NCBI RefSeq assembly: GCF_013249065.1
Contig: NZ_JABRWQ010000006.1
Coordinates: 186,001-250,000, forward strand
Origin: Winogradskyella litoriviva
GTDB taxonomy: Bacteria > Bacteroidota > Bacteroidia > Flavobacteriales > Flavobacteriaceae
Direction of reading: 5' to 3'
DNA length: 64,000 nucleotides
The translations under genes were made by a program, and so were the position numbers. Below are positions 16,343-25,266 of this stretch, piece by piece (within the stretch, counting starts at the first letter, position 1; each line of letters opens with the position of its first letter). Under the pieces are notes generated by a model. It was given only the letters and a program-made list of their open reading frames with translations. It was not told where the DNA came from and ran no database searches.

Positions 16343-17680
16343 TTAATAACCAGCATTTTGAGTGATTACACCACGAGTAGCTAATATTTCAGATACTGGA
16401 ACTGGGAATACATAATAATTACTATTTATTGTTTCTCCCATTTCTGCACTAGCAGTACCAGTTCTTACTAAATCGAACCATCTATGACCTTCAAAGGCTA
16501 ATTCAAGTCTTCTTTCATCTGCAATTGCTTGTCTTACATCAGCTTGAGAACTCACTGTACCAGTTAAGCTTGTTAAACCAGCTCTAGTTCTAATTGGGTC
16601 TAATAACGGTAATACCGTTGATGCTGGAGAACCATTTTCATTCAATGTTTCCGCATATAAAAGAATAACATCTGCCAAACGAATTTCTATCCAATCATGT
16701 TCAGTTCCTAAACCTCCATCTTTAGGGAACTTTATAGCTGTTAAACCATCATCTGCAAGAGTTACTGCTCTTCTTAAATCAGTTCCACCACCAGATGCAT
16801 CACTTGCATCAAAAGCAGCAACTAAATCAGGATCGACAGGAAAATCTGCTTTAGAATCATCTCCTACGAACCAATTCCAGAAATCAGATCCAAAAGAATA
16901 CTCATCAACTATAGAACCAGTAATTTGTGTAGAAAAAATAATTTCAGAATTTTCTATCTCATTTGCAGCTCCAAAAATTTCATTGTAATTTGTTTTAAGC
17001 ATTATCCCTGCACCTGCTGCTCCGTTTACAACAGCTGCTAAATGCGGTTCTGCACTAGCAAAATCACCCATAGTAACATATACTTTACCTAACAAAGCCT
17101 GTGCAGCATACTTTGATGCTCTTCCATCTGAAATTGTTGTACTTAATACTGCCATTGCATCAGTTAAATCTGGTATAATAACATCACTATAAACATCTGC
17201 TGCAGGTCGTCTTACTAAAACAGAGGTATCTGTTAAACTTGGTTCAGCTGATAAATTAACTGAAACATCTCCTAAAACTTGAACCAACTTAAAATAAGAT
17301 AATGCTCTTAAAAATTTAGCTTCACCAACTTCTGTCGCATCTGTAGAATTTTCTATTACATTGTTAGCACTTAAGATTGATTTATAAGCTGCTGTGTAAA
17401 AAGGACCAAAAAACTGATCTTCCATAGCAGTTAAACCGTTATCATATTCATCAAATTCAGTGTATGGAGCCTCATCCATCATTGCATTATCTGATCTAAA
17501 TTCACCCATTATAGCCAAAGGCGTTACCGTACCAAGCTGATAATAGTATGCTGCATTCAATACCCCTTCAAAATCTGTTAAAGAATCTGAACTTGCAATA
17601 TTTGGAGGTGATTGATCCAAATCTGTTGAACATGCTGTTATAAAAAACAACGACCCTAATAATATATATATTTTTTTCAT
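16343..17680 (-). CDS. SusD/RagB-family outer-membrane lipoprotein (pair 2)
   Basis: 445 residues with a lipobox cysteine at C17 (FITAC). SusD hallmarks are DLDQSPPNIAS, EAKFLRALSYFKLVQVLGDVSV, DERRLELAFEGHRWFDLVRTGTA and the terminal TQNAGY. It is shorter than, and clearly different from, the first SusD, so the two pairs probably bind different alginate block types or oligomer lengths. It follows its SusC by 10 bases. Confidence 0.93.
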   Translation of the reverse strand: MKKIYILLGSLFFITACSTDLDQSPPNIASSDSLTDFEGVLNAAYYYQLGTVTPLAIMGEFRSDNAMMDEAPYTEFDEYDNGLTAMEDQFFGPFYTAAYKSILSANNVIENSTDATEVGEAKFLRALSYFKLVQVLGDVSVNLSAEPSLTDTSVLVRRPAADVYSDVIIPDLTDAMAVLSTTISDGRASKYAAQALLGKVYVTMGDFASAEPHLAAVVNGAAGAGIMLKTNYNEIFGAANEIENSEIIFSTQITGSIVDEYSFGSDFWNWFVGDDSKADFPVDPDLVAAFDASDASGGGTDLRRAVTLADDGLTAIKFPKDGGLGTEHDWIEIRLADVILLYAETLNENGSPASTVLPLLDPIRTRAGLTSLTGTVSSQADVRQAIADERRLELAFEGHRWFDLVRTGTASAEMGETINSNYYVFPVPVSEILATRGVITQNAGY

Positions 17681-17690
17681 TTTTTTTTAT

Positions 17691-20600
17691 TTAAAAATTA
17701 ACATTTAATCCTAGTGTAAAACTTCTTACAACTGGAGTTGCTCCTACTTGAGCACCATAAGTTGTTGGTCCAGCATAATCACTTCCGGAAGTCTTAACAC
17801 CTTCTGGGTTGTAAGACGTATAATTATCTGCCATAATATACAATAAGTTAGAAGCTGCTACATAGGCTCTAACAGAGCTTAAACCAACTTTATCTACCCA
17901 TTCTGGTTTCAATGTATAACCTAGAGTTATATTTCTTAAAGCTATAAAAGAAGCATCTTGAACCATAGCATCTGTTTGATATCTATTACCTGTGTAAAAC
18001 TCTCCATTATGATCTGCTATTCCATCATCATTAGCGTCAAAACTAGAAACTAACCTACCGCTCCATTGTGATTCATAATACAAAGGATCTATATTATAAA
18101 CCTCAGCACCATGAGATCCTTGAAACTGTAATGACATATCAAAATTCTTATAACTAAAATTATGAGACATACCCCAATAAAAATCTGGTGTATTTTGACC
18201 AATTTTAACTAAATCACCACCATCTTCTACTGATCTTGTATTATCAATTACGCCATCGCCATTTTGATCTACTACATAAGATTCACCTGTAGCATTATTT
18301 GGATGTCTTGTGCCGTCGGCTAAATATTCCATTTCTACATCACCAATAGTTTCTAATCCCCACATTTCACCGATTCCACCACCTACGTAGTTTCTAAAAA
18401 CAGGTCCTCTACCACTTTGTCCGTAAATAGCTTGTGGTAATTCATCTAAACCGCCTAAGTCAGTAATTTCTGTTTCAACAGTAGAAAGGTTAGCATTAAA
18501 GCTCCAAGAAAAATCGTCATTATTAATTAATCTTGCATTTAACTCAAACTCCCATCCAGAACTTCTTACATCACCTGAGTTAAGTACAACCGAAGGATTT
18601 CCATATATTTCAGAAATACTTTGGTTAATTAGAATGTCTTCGATATCAGACGTATAATAATCTATACCAAATGTAAATCTATTATTTAAGAAGCCAAAAT
18701 CAATACCGTAGTTAGTTTCTGTGTTTGTTTGCCATGTTAAATCTGGATTTGCAATATTCTCTGGAATTAAATAACCTGTTCCATAATATGTTGCAGAAGG
18801 ATCTAATAAACTTAAAGCATCATAAGAACCTAAGAAAGAGGCAGTTCCTAAAGAACCTGTACTAAATCTCAATTTTAATCTACTTATTGTTTCGTTATCT
18901 GCTAAGAAATCTTCATTATGCATGTTCCAACCTAATGAAAGCGCTGGAAATGTTGCGTATCTTTCGTTAGCACCAAAACGAGAATCACCATCTCTTCTTA
19001 AAGATACAGAAGCTAAGTATTTATCATCATATGCATAGTTAACTCTTCCGAATACACTTTCTCTAGCTCTTGTTTCTTTACGTTCTGTAACTGTAATATC
19101 TGCAGGATCAAATAAGTTGTAATTAAGTATATCTTCATCTGGTACATTAACACCATCTAAACCTGTACCTACAAATTTTGTAGTTTGAAATTCAACACCA
19201 GCAACAGCCGAAATATCATGCTTACCTATTACTTTTGCGTAACTAAGGGTTGTTTCACTTAATACTGACCATACTTTTAAGTCTGTTTGATCCATGTATG
19301 TCTGAGACGTTCTTGCTCTAGAATCATATCCAAGTAATCTATGCTCGTAGTACTGAGTATCTTTTAAATCACCACCTAAAACGGTTTTAATATTTAACCC
19401 ATCAATAATATTATATTGTAAATAAGAACTTACGTTACCAAAAAATGTTTTCTCCCAACGTTCTGTATTATCAAGCTTAGCAGCAGGACCTGCATCTCCA
19501 GACCCACCAATACCATTATTTGCTCTTCCGTAATGCCAATCTTGCGCTGCCATACCTGGCTCTAAAGTATAAATACTGTTAGCCTCATAAGTAGAACCTC
19601 TATATCCATCATCAAATGCTGCCAAACCTAAAGCTTGAGCCTGCGCATCTAATTGCTGAACAAACGCGATTGATTCTTCAGTATGATATATAGGGTGAAC
19701 TCCATAAGACCTTAATAAATCTCTCATATCATGCCCTAAAATGTCTCTATCTGATGTAAATCCATTAAAACTAACACCTGTCTTAAACTTATCACCTAGT
19801 TTAGCATCCACGTTTAAACGTGCATTAAGTCTTTCAAAACCTTCAGTTATTATTATACCATCTGTGTTTTGGTAACCAACAGAAGCAAAGTAGTTGACAT
19901 CATCAGTTCCTCCACTCATACTAAAATCATGACTTGTAGTACTTCCGTTTCTAAATAACCAATCTTCTGGGCTAATTGCACCAGGAGAATTCTCATAAGC
20001 ACTTAATCTATATTCAAGAAAAGCTGGATCTTGTGTATCTACTGTACCTGCCCAGTTTCCTGCAGCAATCTGTTCTCTTGAATGTGCAGCCCATTCTGGA
20101 CCTGACATCATTATATTATCACGATACTTACTAGAAAAACTTGTATAAGCATTATAACTAAAACTTGCTTTACCAGATTTTCCTTTCTTAGTTGTAATTA
20201 ATACAACACCGTTCGCACCTCTAGAACCATAAATTGCAGCTGAAGCAGCATCCTTTAAAATTTCTAAACTTTCAATATCATTTGGGTTAACTGTTTCTAA
20301 ACCTCCAGAGATAGGATAACCATCTACAACAATTAAAGGATTAGACGCACTTGAAATTGATGAAGCTGCTCTAATTTGAATTTTTGGAGCTGCACCTGGC
20401 GAACCGTTTTGATTTTGAATTAAAACACCTGATAATTTACCTGCTAATGCATCATCAACACGTGTTACTTGTACTGCTGCAACGTCTTCTCCACCTACTT
20501 TAGAAATTGCTCCAGTAAGGTGTGATTTTTTACGAGTACCATATCCTACTACAACAACTTCACTTAACGAGTTATCATCCTCTGCAAGTGAAACATTTAA

Positions 20601-20873
20601 TGTAGTTTGACCATCGATAACAATTGTTTGAGTTACATATCCAATATAAGATATTTGAACAACTTCTCCTTTACTCACTTCTAATTGGAAATTACCATCA
20701 AAATCAGTAGAAGTACCTCTGGTTGTTTTGACAATAATAATATTAGCACCTGGAATAGGCATATTGTCAACTGCCGAAGTGACCGTACCTTTTACAGTAT
20801 AAGCCTCTTGAGCAAACATCATCACACTAAAGAGTAGTGTAACAACTGTAATGAGTTTAATTTTTAAATTCAT
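17691..20873 (-). CDS. SusC-family TonB-dependent transporter (pair 2)
   Basis: 1060 residues. The signal peptide MNLKIKLITVVTLLFSVMMFAQ is followed by the carboxypeptidase-like domain (GTVTSAVDNMPIPGANIIIV), plug (SEVVVVGYGTRKKSH, NPLIVVDGYPISGG, EILKDAASAAIYGSRGANGVVLIT) and a barrel ending FTLGLNVNF. The first ~130 residues are nearly identical to those of the pair 1 SusC, even in DNA sequence over parts of 15870-15960 and 20710-20800, while the barrels differ. The promoter carries three operator copies instead of two. Confidence 0.95.
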   Translation of the reverse strand: MNLKIKLITVVTLLFSVMMFAQEAYTVKGTVTSAVDNMPIPGANIIIVKTTRGTSTDFDGNFQLEVSKGEVVQISYIGYVTQTIVIDGQTTLNVSLAEDDNSLSEVVVVGYGTRKKSHLTGAISKVGGEDVAAVQVTRVDDALAGKLSGVLIQNQNGSPGAAPKIQIRAASSISSASNPLIVVDGYPISGGLETVNPNDIESLEILKDAASAAIYGSRGANGVVLITTKKGKSGKASFSYNAYTSFSSKYRDNIMMSGPEWAAHSREQIAAGNWAGTVDTQDPAFLEYRLSAYENSPGAISPEDWLFRNGSTTSHDFSMSGGTDDVNYFASVGYQNTDGIIITEGFERLNARLNVDAKLGDKFKTGVSFNGFTSDRDILGHDMRDLLRSYGVHPIYHTEESIAFVQQLDAQAQALGLAAFDDGYRGSTYEANSIYTLEPGMAAQDWHYGRANNGIGGSGDAGPAAKLDNTERWEKTFFGNVSSYLQYNIIDGLNIKTVLGGDLKDTQYYEHRLLGYDSRARTSQTYMDQTDLKVWSVLSETTLSYAKVIGKHDISAVAGVEFQTTKFVGTGLDGVNVPDEDILNYNLFDPADITVTERKETRARESVFGRVNYAYDDKYLASVSLRRDGDSRFGANERYATFPALSLGWNMHNEDFLADNETISRLKLRFSTGSLGTASFLGSYDALSLLDPSATYYGTGYLIPENIANPDLTWQTNTETNYGIDFGFLNNRFTFGIDYYTSDIEDILINQSISEIYGNPSVVLNSGDVRSSGWEFELNARLINNDDFSWSFNANLSTVETEITDLGGLDELPQAIYGQSGRGPVFRNYVGGGIGEMWGLETIGDVEMEYLADGTRHPNNATGESYVVDQNGDGVIDNTRSVEDGGDLVKIGQNTPDFYWGMSHNFSYKNFDMSLQFQGSHGAEVYNIDPLYYESQWSGRLVSSFDANDDGIADHNGEFYTGNRYQTDAMVQDASFIALRNITLGYTLKPEWVDKVGLSSVRAYVAASNLLYIMADNYTSYNPEGVKTSGSDYAGPTTYGAQVGATPVVRSFTLGLNVNF

Positions 20874-20981
20874 AATTCATTGTTTAGATTAGATTGTTTT
20901 GTTTTTATTATTAGTTTATTTATTTAGTCCATAAATTATCATTTTAACGTCAAATATTACAAACTAAAAAACGATAATTTA

Positions 20982-21046
20982 ATGGTAAACCAAATTGGTA
21001 AACCAGTTTGGTTGACCAAATATATATAAAATTTTGTTAAATCCAA
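20982..21046 (-). promoter_or_regulatory. Promoter and triple operator of SusC pair 2
   Basis: ATGGTAAACCAA (20982-20993), TTGGTAAACCAG (20995-21006) and TTGGTTGACCAA (21008-21019) follow each other at exactly 13-bp steps. On the minus strand TATATTTG (complement of 21017-21024) overlaps the third copy, with TTG (complement of 21044-21046) 19 bases upstream. The rest of the 20874-21173 gap shows nothing else recognisable. Confidence 0.8.
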
Positions 21047-21173
21047 CGTTTTCGCCCAATTACTATGTTAAAATAGTTTACGAATGAGTTAAAATAACAA
21101 CTACTGGTTTTAAAAGTAAGTATAGTACTACAAATTTATAAAACCCAATATAATTAAGTATATCTGTTTTTTC

Positions 21174-21551
21174 TTACGACTCCTTGTCTCCAAAATAAGA
21201 TGGACCATCACCTGTTAAGAAATCTTCTCTTACAGGACTAAAAGTATCAATTAGTTCACCCTCTTCTAAACAAACGGCACTATGTAATAAATTAGGTTCA
21301 ATATAAACGCCATCTCCAGCTTCGACAATTTGTTTTACTCCATCAATTTCAAATTCAAACTTTCCAGAAACACAATAGGTTGCCTGTGTATGAAAATGCT
21401 GATGTGGTGCACCTAATGCGCCTTTGTCAAATTTTACTCTTACCATCATGATTTGATTATCGTAACCTAAAAATTTTCTAGACACTCCTCCTCCAAGGAC
21501 TTCCCATTCCATATCCTTTGTCACAATGTACTTTTCGCTAACTCTTTTCAT
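21174..21551 (-). CDS. kdgF: KdgF-type cupin, unsaturated uronate to DEH conversion
   Basis: 125 residues, a single cupin. The metal-binding set is H50, H52 and Q56 in PHQHFHTQ, and H90 in PNLLHSAV, with the turn GDGVYIEP between. The KdgF family speeds the ring opening of 4,5-unsaturated monouronates from exolytic alginate lyases to linear DEH. It lies 19 bases after the PL17 gene, whose product releases exactly these monomers, so both are almost certainly one transcript from the promoter near 23870. No signal peptide is visible, so it should act in the cytoplasm. Confidence 0.9.
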   Translation of the reverse strand: MKRVSEKYIVTKDMEWEVLGGGVSRKFLGYDNQIMMVRVKFDKGALGAPHQHFHTQATYCVSGKFEFEIDGVKQIVEAGDGVYIEPNLLHSAVCLEEGELIDTFSPVREDFLTGDGPSYFGDKES

Positions 21552-21570
21552 AATTTTAATTTATTTGTTT

Positions 21571-23841
21571 TTATTTAAAATAATAAGAACCAGACCATTC
21601 ATAGTTCTTACCGTTAATTGTTAATGCATGCTTTACTTCTTTTAAAGCATTTGTATTTGCTGTTATAAATATTTTGGTTTTATCATTTATAGTTGTTATT
21701 TCAATTGCTGTATATAATTTAGTATCTAACAATACTTTTACTGATGAAATATTACTTTTTGAATTTAATGCTGATTCTGTTACTGGACTATAATTACCAT
21801 GAGATTCTATAGTTGTAACAAATAAGGTGTTTTTTGAATTTTTGCGTCTTAATAATAAAGAAGGATCACGACGTAAATTAAACTCTGGATCATTGGCTCC
21901 AATTCTTGTAAATAATATTTCATCATTATTATCTGTAACAGTTGTTAATGAGTAAAATTTATTATTGTTTAACCAAGAAAATTTAGAGTTATCCTTGTTG
22001 GCTTTTGCAACTCCTTCTACGTATAAATGTTGGTATCCGTTTTTAGTTCCTAAAGGCTTTAAGATTTCTGGTGATTTATACTCAAAATTAGTTTGTAATA
22101 CTTGACCAAAGTAATAATACGGAAAATCGTATTGGTTCGCTGAAGCAGAAGTTACCTTCATAATATCTAATAAAAACGGTTTTTCGAAATCTTCATCTTT
22201 TATGATTGCCATAGTACGAAGCATCTCAGTTCCAGGATATGTATTTTTTACTTCTGAACTTACAACTTGTACCTTGTCGTTATCTGTTGAAAAATAATGT
22301 AAGTCAGGATGATTTTGACTTCCTATTTCATACTTACCATTATAATGTGATGTTTCATTTTGTGTAACCGTATTATGAGCAATGGTTTGTTTTGCCCAAG
22401 TTTTATTTTCTTTCAAGTAATTTCCACCACCTTTTTGCTCAATATTTACAAAACGTGCTAATCCATAATCTTGAATAATTTCTTCACCATTTTCATATAA
22501 TGAATACGATAATTTATCATAGTGTCCATGACTTGAACCTTGAGACGCATATTTAAAGACTAGCTCTAAATCTTGGTTTCTTAAAATACCTACACCACCT
22601 TGTTTACCTTCTGGTCCATCAGATAGGTTAATTGATTTTTTATCAAAAGGTTTTTCTTTTCCATTTTTAATTCCAAGTGCAACTGCTAACCCAGAATCAT
22701 CTAATAGAACTTTATCTTGTTGTTTTGCTATTGATAATAATCCTGGATCCTGGTCGCCAAAATGATAAGATATATCTACTGCTGTTACTAATGCGCCATT
22801 ATAGTAGGACATTCCTTTTTGACCATCGTTTAATGGAAAGAAATCACCATCTGCATCTGATAAATTTAAGAGTGCATTTATAGATTTTAAAAGCACACCT
22901 TCTTTATAATCGAATATGTTTAATTCTGGTTTTACGTTATGTAAGCCTTCTGCAAAAATTAAAAATGGATACATGGCATAACGTTGGTAATAAGGTCCTT
23001 CATTATAATAACCATCTGGAGAAAAAGGCTCTTCTATATTAGCTAAAAAACCAGCCTTTCCATCTTTATTTAAATAACCACCATCGTCATCTTTTTTAGT
23101 TGCGTCTAATTTTAAATCTTTAATACCATATAATGCACGATTAATTAATTCTTCATCATCCATAACTAAACCAATCATACCAACAGCTGCATTTCCCCAA
23201 GTACTATGGTTATGTACACGTTGATAAAATTGAGGGCTATCAACAGAAATATGATCTGCAAATGGTTTAAATAAATTTGTTTCTAATTTATGACGCTCTT
23301 CTTCGGTTAAATAATTATAAACACAATCGTAAGCCTGACTTACATAAACCAACCAATTTGAATCGTTTAAACATTGCCAAAATAATTTTCCTCTAGCATA
23401 CGATCTAGTTTTTGGATGCAATGGTAATGTTTTGTAGAGTGCTTCATATTGCATTAGCATGTCTTTTACATATTTTGCATACTTTTCATCATCTAAAATC
23501 TGATATAAAAGTCCTGCCTTTTGTAAAACAAACCAATTTTTTTTATGCCTAGAATGTGTGTAACCACCAGAATAATCTTTTGGAACTGGAACATCTATTC
23601 CAGCTTCAATTTCGACATCAACTTCTTCTTTAACCGCTTGTAATGATTTATCAAAAATTGGAATATTTCCTAATTGCGCTCTGATATCTTTTACACCTTG
23701 AGCAGTAAGAATTAATTTTGGATGCTCTTGTGAAGTTGACAATTCTGATTTAGTATTTGTTTCAGAAGCATTTTCTTTTTTACAAGAAAATGTGAGAAAC
23801 AAAAAAATAACTACAAAACTGAAAGATTGATTAATTTTCAT
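21571..23841 (-). CDS. Oligoalginate lyase, polysaccharide lyase family 17, lipoprotein
   Basis: 756 residues. The signal ends at lipobox C20 (LTFSC), giving a membrane-anchored periplasmic enzyme. The alpha-toroid domain covers about 40-390 and has catalytic N211-H212 in VHNHSTWGNAAVG and the Tyr-rich EGPYYQRYAMYP. The heparinase II/III-like beta-sheet domain follows, with YASQGSSHGHYDKLSYSLY. PL17 enzymes act exolytically on alginate oligomers and release unsaturated monomers, which KdgF (next gene) converts to DEH. First gene of a PL17-kdgF operon; the start codon lies only 17 bases from the operators, giving a short leader. Confidence 0.93.
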   Translation of the reverse strand: MKINQSFSFVVIFLFLTFSCKKENASETNTKSELSTSQEHPKLILTAQGVKDIRAQLGNIPIFDKSLQAVKEEVDVEIEAGIDVPVPKDYSGGYTHSRHKKNWFVLQKAGLLYQILDDEKYAKYVKDMLMQYEALYKTLPLHPKTRSYARGKLFWQCLNDSNWLVYVSQAYDCVYNYLTEEERHKLETNLFKPFADHISVDSPQFYQRVHNHSTWGNAAVGMIGLVMDDEELINRALYGIKDLKLDATKKDDDGGYLNKDGKAGFLANIEEPFSPDGYYNEGPYYQRYAMYPFLIFAEGLHNVKPELNIFDYKEGVLLKSINALLNLSDADGDFFPLNDGQKGMSYYNGALVTAVDISYHFGDQDPGLLSIAKQQDKVLLDDSGLAVALGIKNGKEKPFDKKSINLSDGPEGKQGGVGILRNQDLELVFKYASQGSSHGHYDKLSYSLYENGEEIIQDYGLARFVNIEQKGGGNYLKENKTWAKQTIAHNTVTQNETSHYNGKYEIGSQNHPDLHYFSTDNDKVQVVSSEVKNTYPGTEMLRTMAIIKDEDFEKPFLLDIMKVTSASANQYDFPYYYFGQVLQTNFEYKSPEILKPLGTKNGYQHLYVEGVAKANKDNSKFSWLNNNKFYSLTTVTDNNDEILFTRIGANDPEFNLRRDPSLLLRRKNSKNTLFVTTIESHGNYSPVTESALNSKSNISSVKVLLDTKLYTAIEITTINDKTKIFITANTNALKEVKHALTINGKNYEWSGSYYFK

Positions 23842-23857
23842 ATTACCTATTTCAAAA

Positions 23858-23909
23858 TTGGTTTACCAGATTGGTTTACCAATATACGGCAATTTTGAAG
23901 TTTCACAAA
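23858..23909 (-). promoter_or_regulatory. Promoter and double operator of the PL17-kdgF operon
   Basis: TTGGTTTACCAG (23858-23869) and TTGGTTTACCAA (23871-23882) start 13 bp apart. The minus-strand -7 element TATATTGG (complement of 23879-23886) overlaps the second. TTTG (complement of 23906-23909) lies 19 bases upstream. Confidence 0.8.
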
Positions 23910-23957
23910 ATTTATACTGACTTTTAACTGAAAACTAAAATATATTAACCAAAAATT

Positions 23958-25232
23958 CTAAAAATAATCCATTAATGCTAATATTCCGTTGTAAGAAATT
24001 ATACAAGCAAACAGAAGAGATGCGAACAATCCGATGTTAACAAATATATTAGTTTTATAACCTTTCATTATTTTCTTACTATTAATCATTAATATAATTC
24101 CAAGAATTACAACTGGTAAAACAAAAACATTAAAAACCTGAGACAAAATTTGAATTTCGATAGGATTAGCTCCAAAAGCAGGACCGATTAAAGCAACCAA
24201 ACACGCTATTGCTGTAATAATTCTAAACTGAAGAGAGTTGGTATCTAACTCTCCAGACTGGTAATCTGCAATTAATAATGGTGCAATTAATAAACACGGA
24301 AAAATAGAAGATAAACCAGCACTTAATGCTCCAAAAAAGAAAATTGTTACAGCCCATTTACCAGCAACTGGCTCTAAAGTATTTGCCATATCCAATACTT
24401 GTGTTACCTCTTTACCTTCATAATATAAAGCACCGGCTGCTACTGCCATAATAACACCACTAATAACAAAGATTAAAATTGCTGCCGTAATAGAATCTTT
24501 CTTCTGTTGGTCTAAATTATTTATAGTCCACCCTTTTCCCTTAACAAATAATGGTCTAGATAAAAAGGTTGCAGATGCCATTGTTGTCCCAACAAAAGCT
24601 GCAACTAACATTTTACCACCAGGAACATCTGGAATAGACGGTATTAATCCTTTTACAACATCCATAGGCAGCGGTTGCACAAAACATAAAGACAATACAA
24701 ATGACAATCCCATTAAGGTTACAAAAATGACTAATATTTTTTCGAAGAAAGTATATTTACCAACCAGCATTAATAAATAGAATGTAATAATAATTATTAT
24801 TGCAGTTATGAGTACGGTTTCGTATTTAAAATCGCTTAAACCATCAAAATTTACAGCTAAAATTTCGTAAATAATATTAGAAGAAATACCTAATATTCCC
24901 ATTAGCGAATTCCACTGACCAAAGGTTATACCAACTATAATGAGTATCGCCAATACTTTACCAAATTTTAAATGTTTTTTAAACCCATAAAGTGCAGTTT
25001 CGCCTGTAATTAACCCATAATTTCCATACGCAAACATTAATACTCCAGAGAAGAAACAACTTAAAAGCAACACCCACAACAATTGCATATTAAATTTACT
25101 ACCTGCTACAATCATAGAAGTAACACTACCTGTACCTATTGTATACCCAATTGCAAAAATACCTGGCCCAAAACCTAATATAATTGCAATAATTTTTTTT
25201 ATTAATGATTTGTTAGGTGTTGTTGCGTCCAT
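23958..25232 (-). CDS. Divergent Nramp-family transporter lacking canonical metal-site motifs
   Basis: 424 residues with about 11 membrane helices and the overall Nramp fold pattern. Helix 1 reads GFGPGIFAIGYTIGTGSVTSM (about 20-40), so the metal-binding DPGN motif of true Nramp proteins is replaced. Helix 6 reads TMASATFLSRPLF (about 217-229), so the usual MPH motif is also absent. It is therefore unlikely to be a standard Mn/Fe importer. It is the third gene of an operon with a sugar-acid dehydratase and a gluconokinase/6PGDH fusion, which suggests a sugar-acid or cofactor-ion substrate. Database labels would probably read divalent metal transporter; that should not be trusted here. Confidence 0.75.
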   Translation of the reverse strand: MDATTPNKSLIKKIIAIILGFGPGIFAIGYTIGTGSVTSMIVAGSKFNMQLLWVLLLSCFFSGVLMFAYGNYGLITGETALYGFKKHLKFGKVLAILIIVGITFGQWNSLMGILGISSNIIYEILAVNFDGLSDFKYETVLITAIIIIITFYLLMLVGKYTFFEKILVIFVTLMGLSFVLSLCFVQPLPMDVVKGLIPSIPDVPGGKMLVAAFVGTTMASATFLSRPLFVKGKGWTINNLDQQKKDSITAAILIFVISGVIMAVAAGALYYEGKEVTQVLDMANTLEPVAGKWAVTIFFFGALSAGLSSIFPCLLIAPLLIADYQSGELDTNSLQFRIITAIACLVALIGPAFGANPIEIQILSQVFNVFVLPVVILGIILMINSKKIMKGYKTNIFVNIGLFASLLFACIISYNGILALMDYF

Positions 25233-25266
25233 AAGTAATAGTTAGTTTATTATTAGTTTGTATTGG

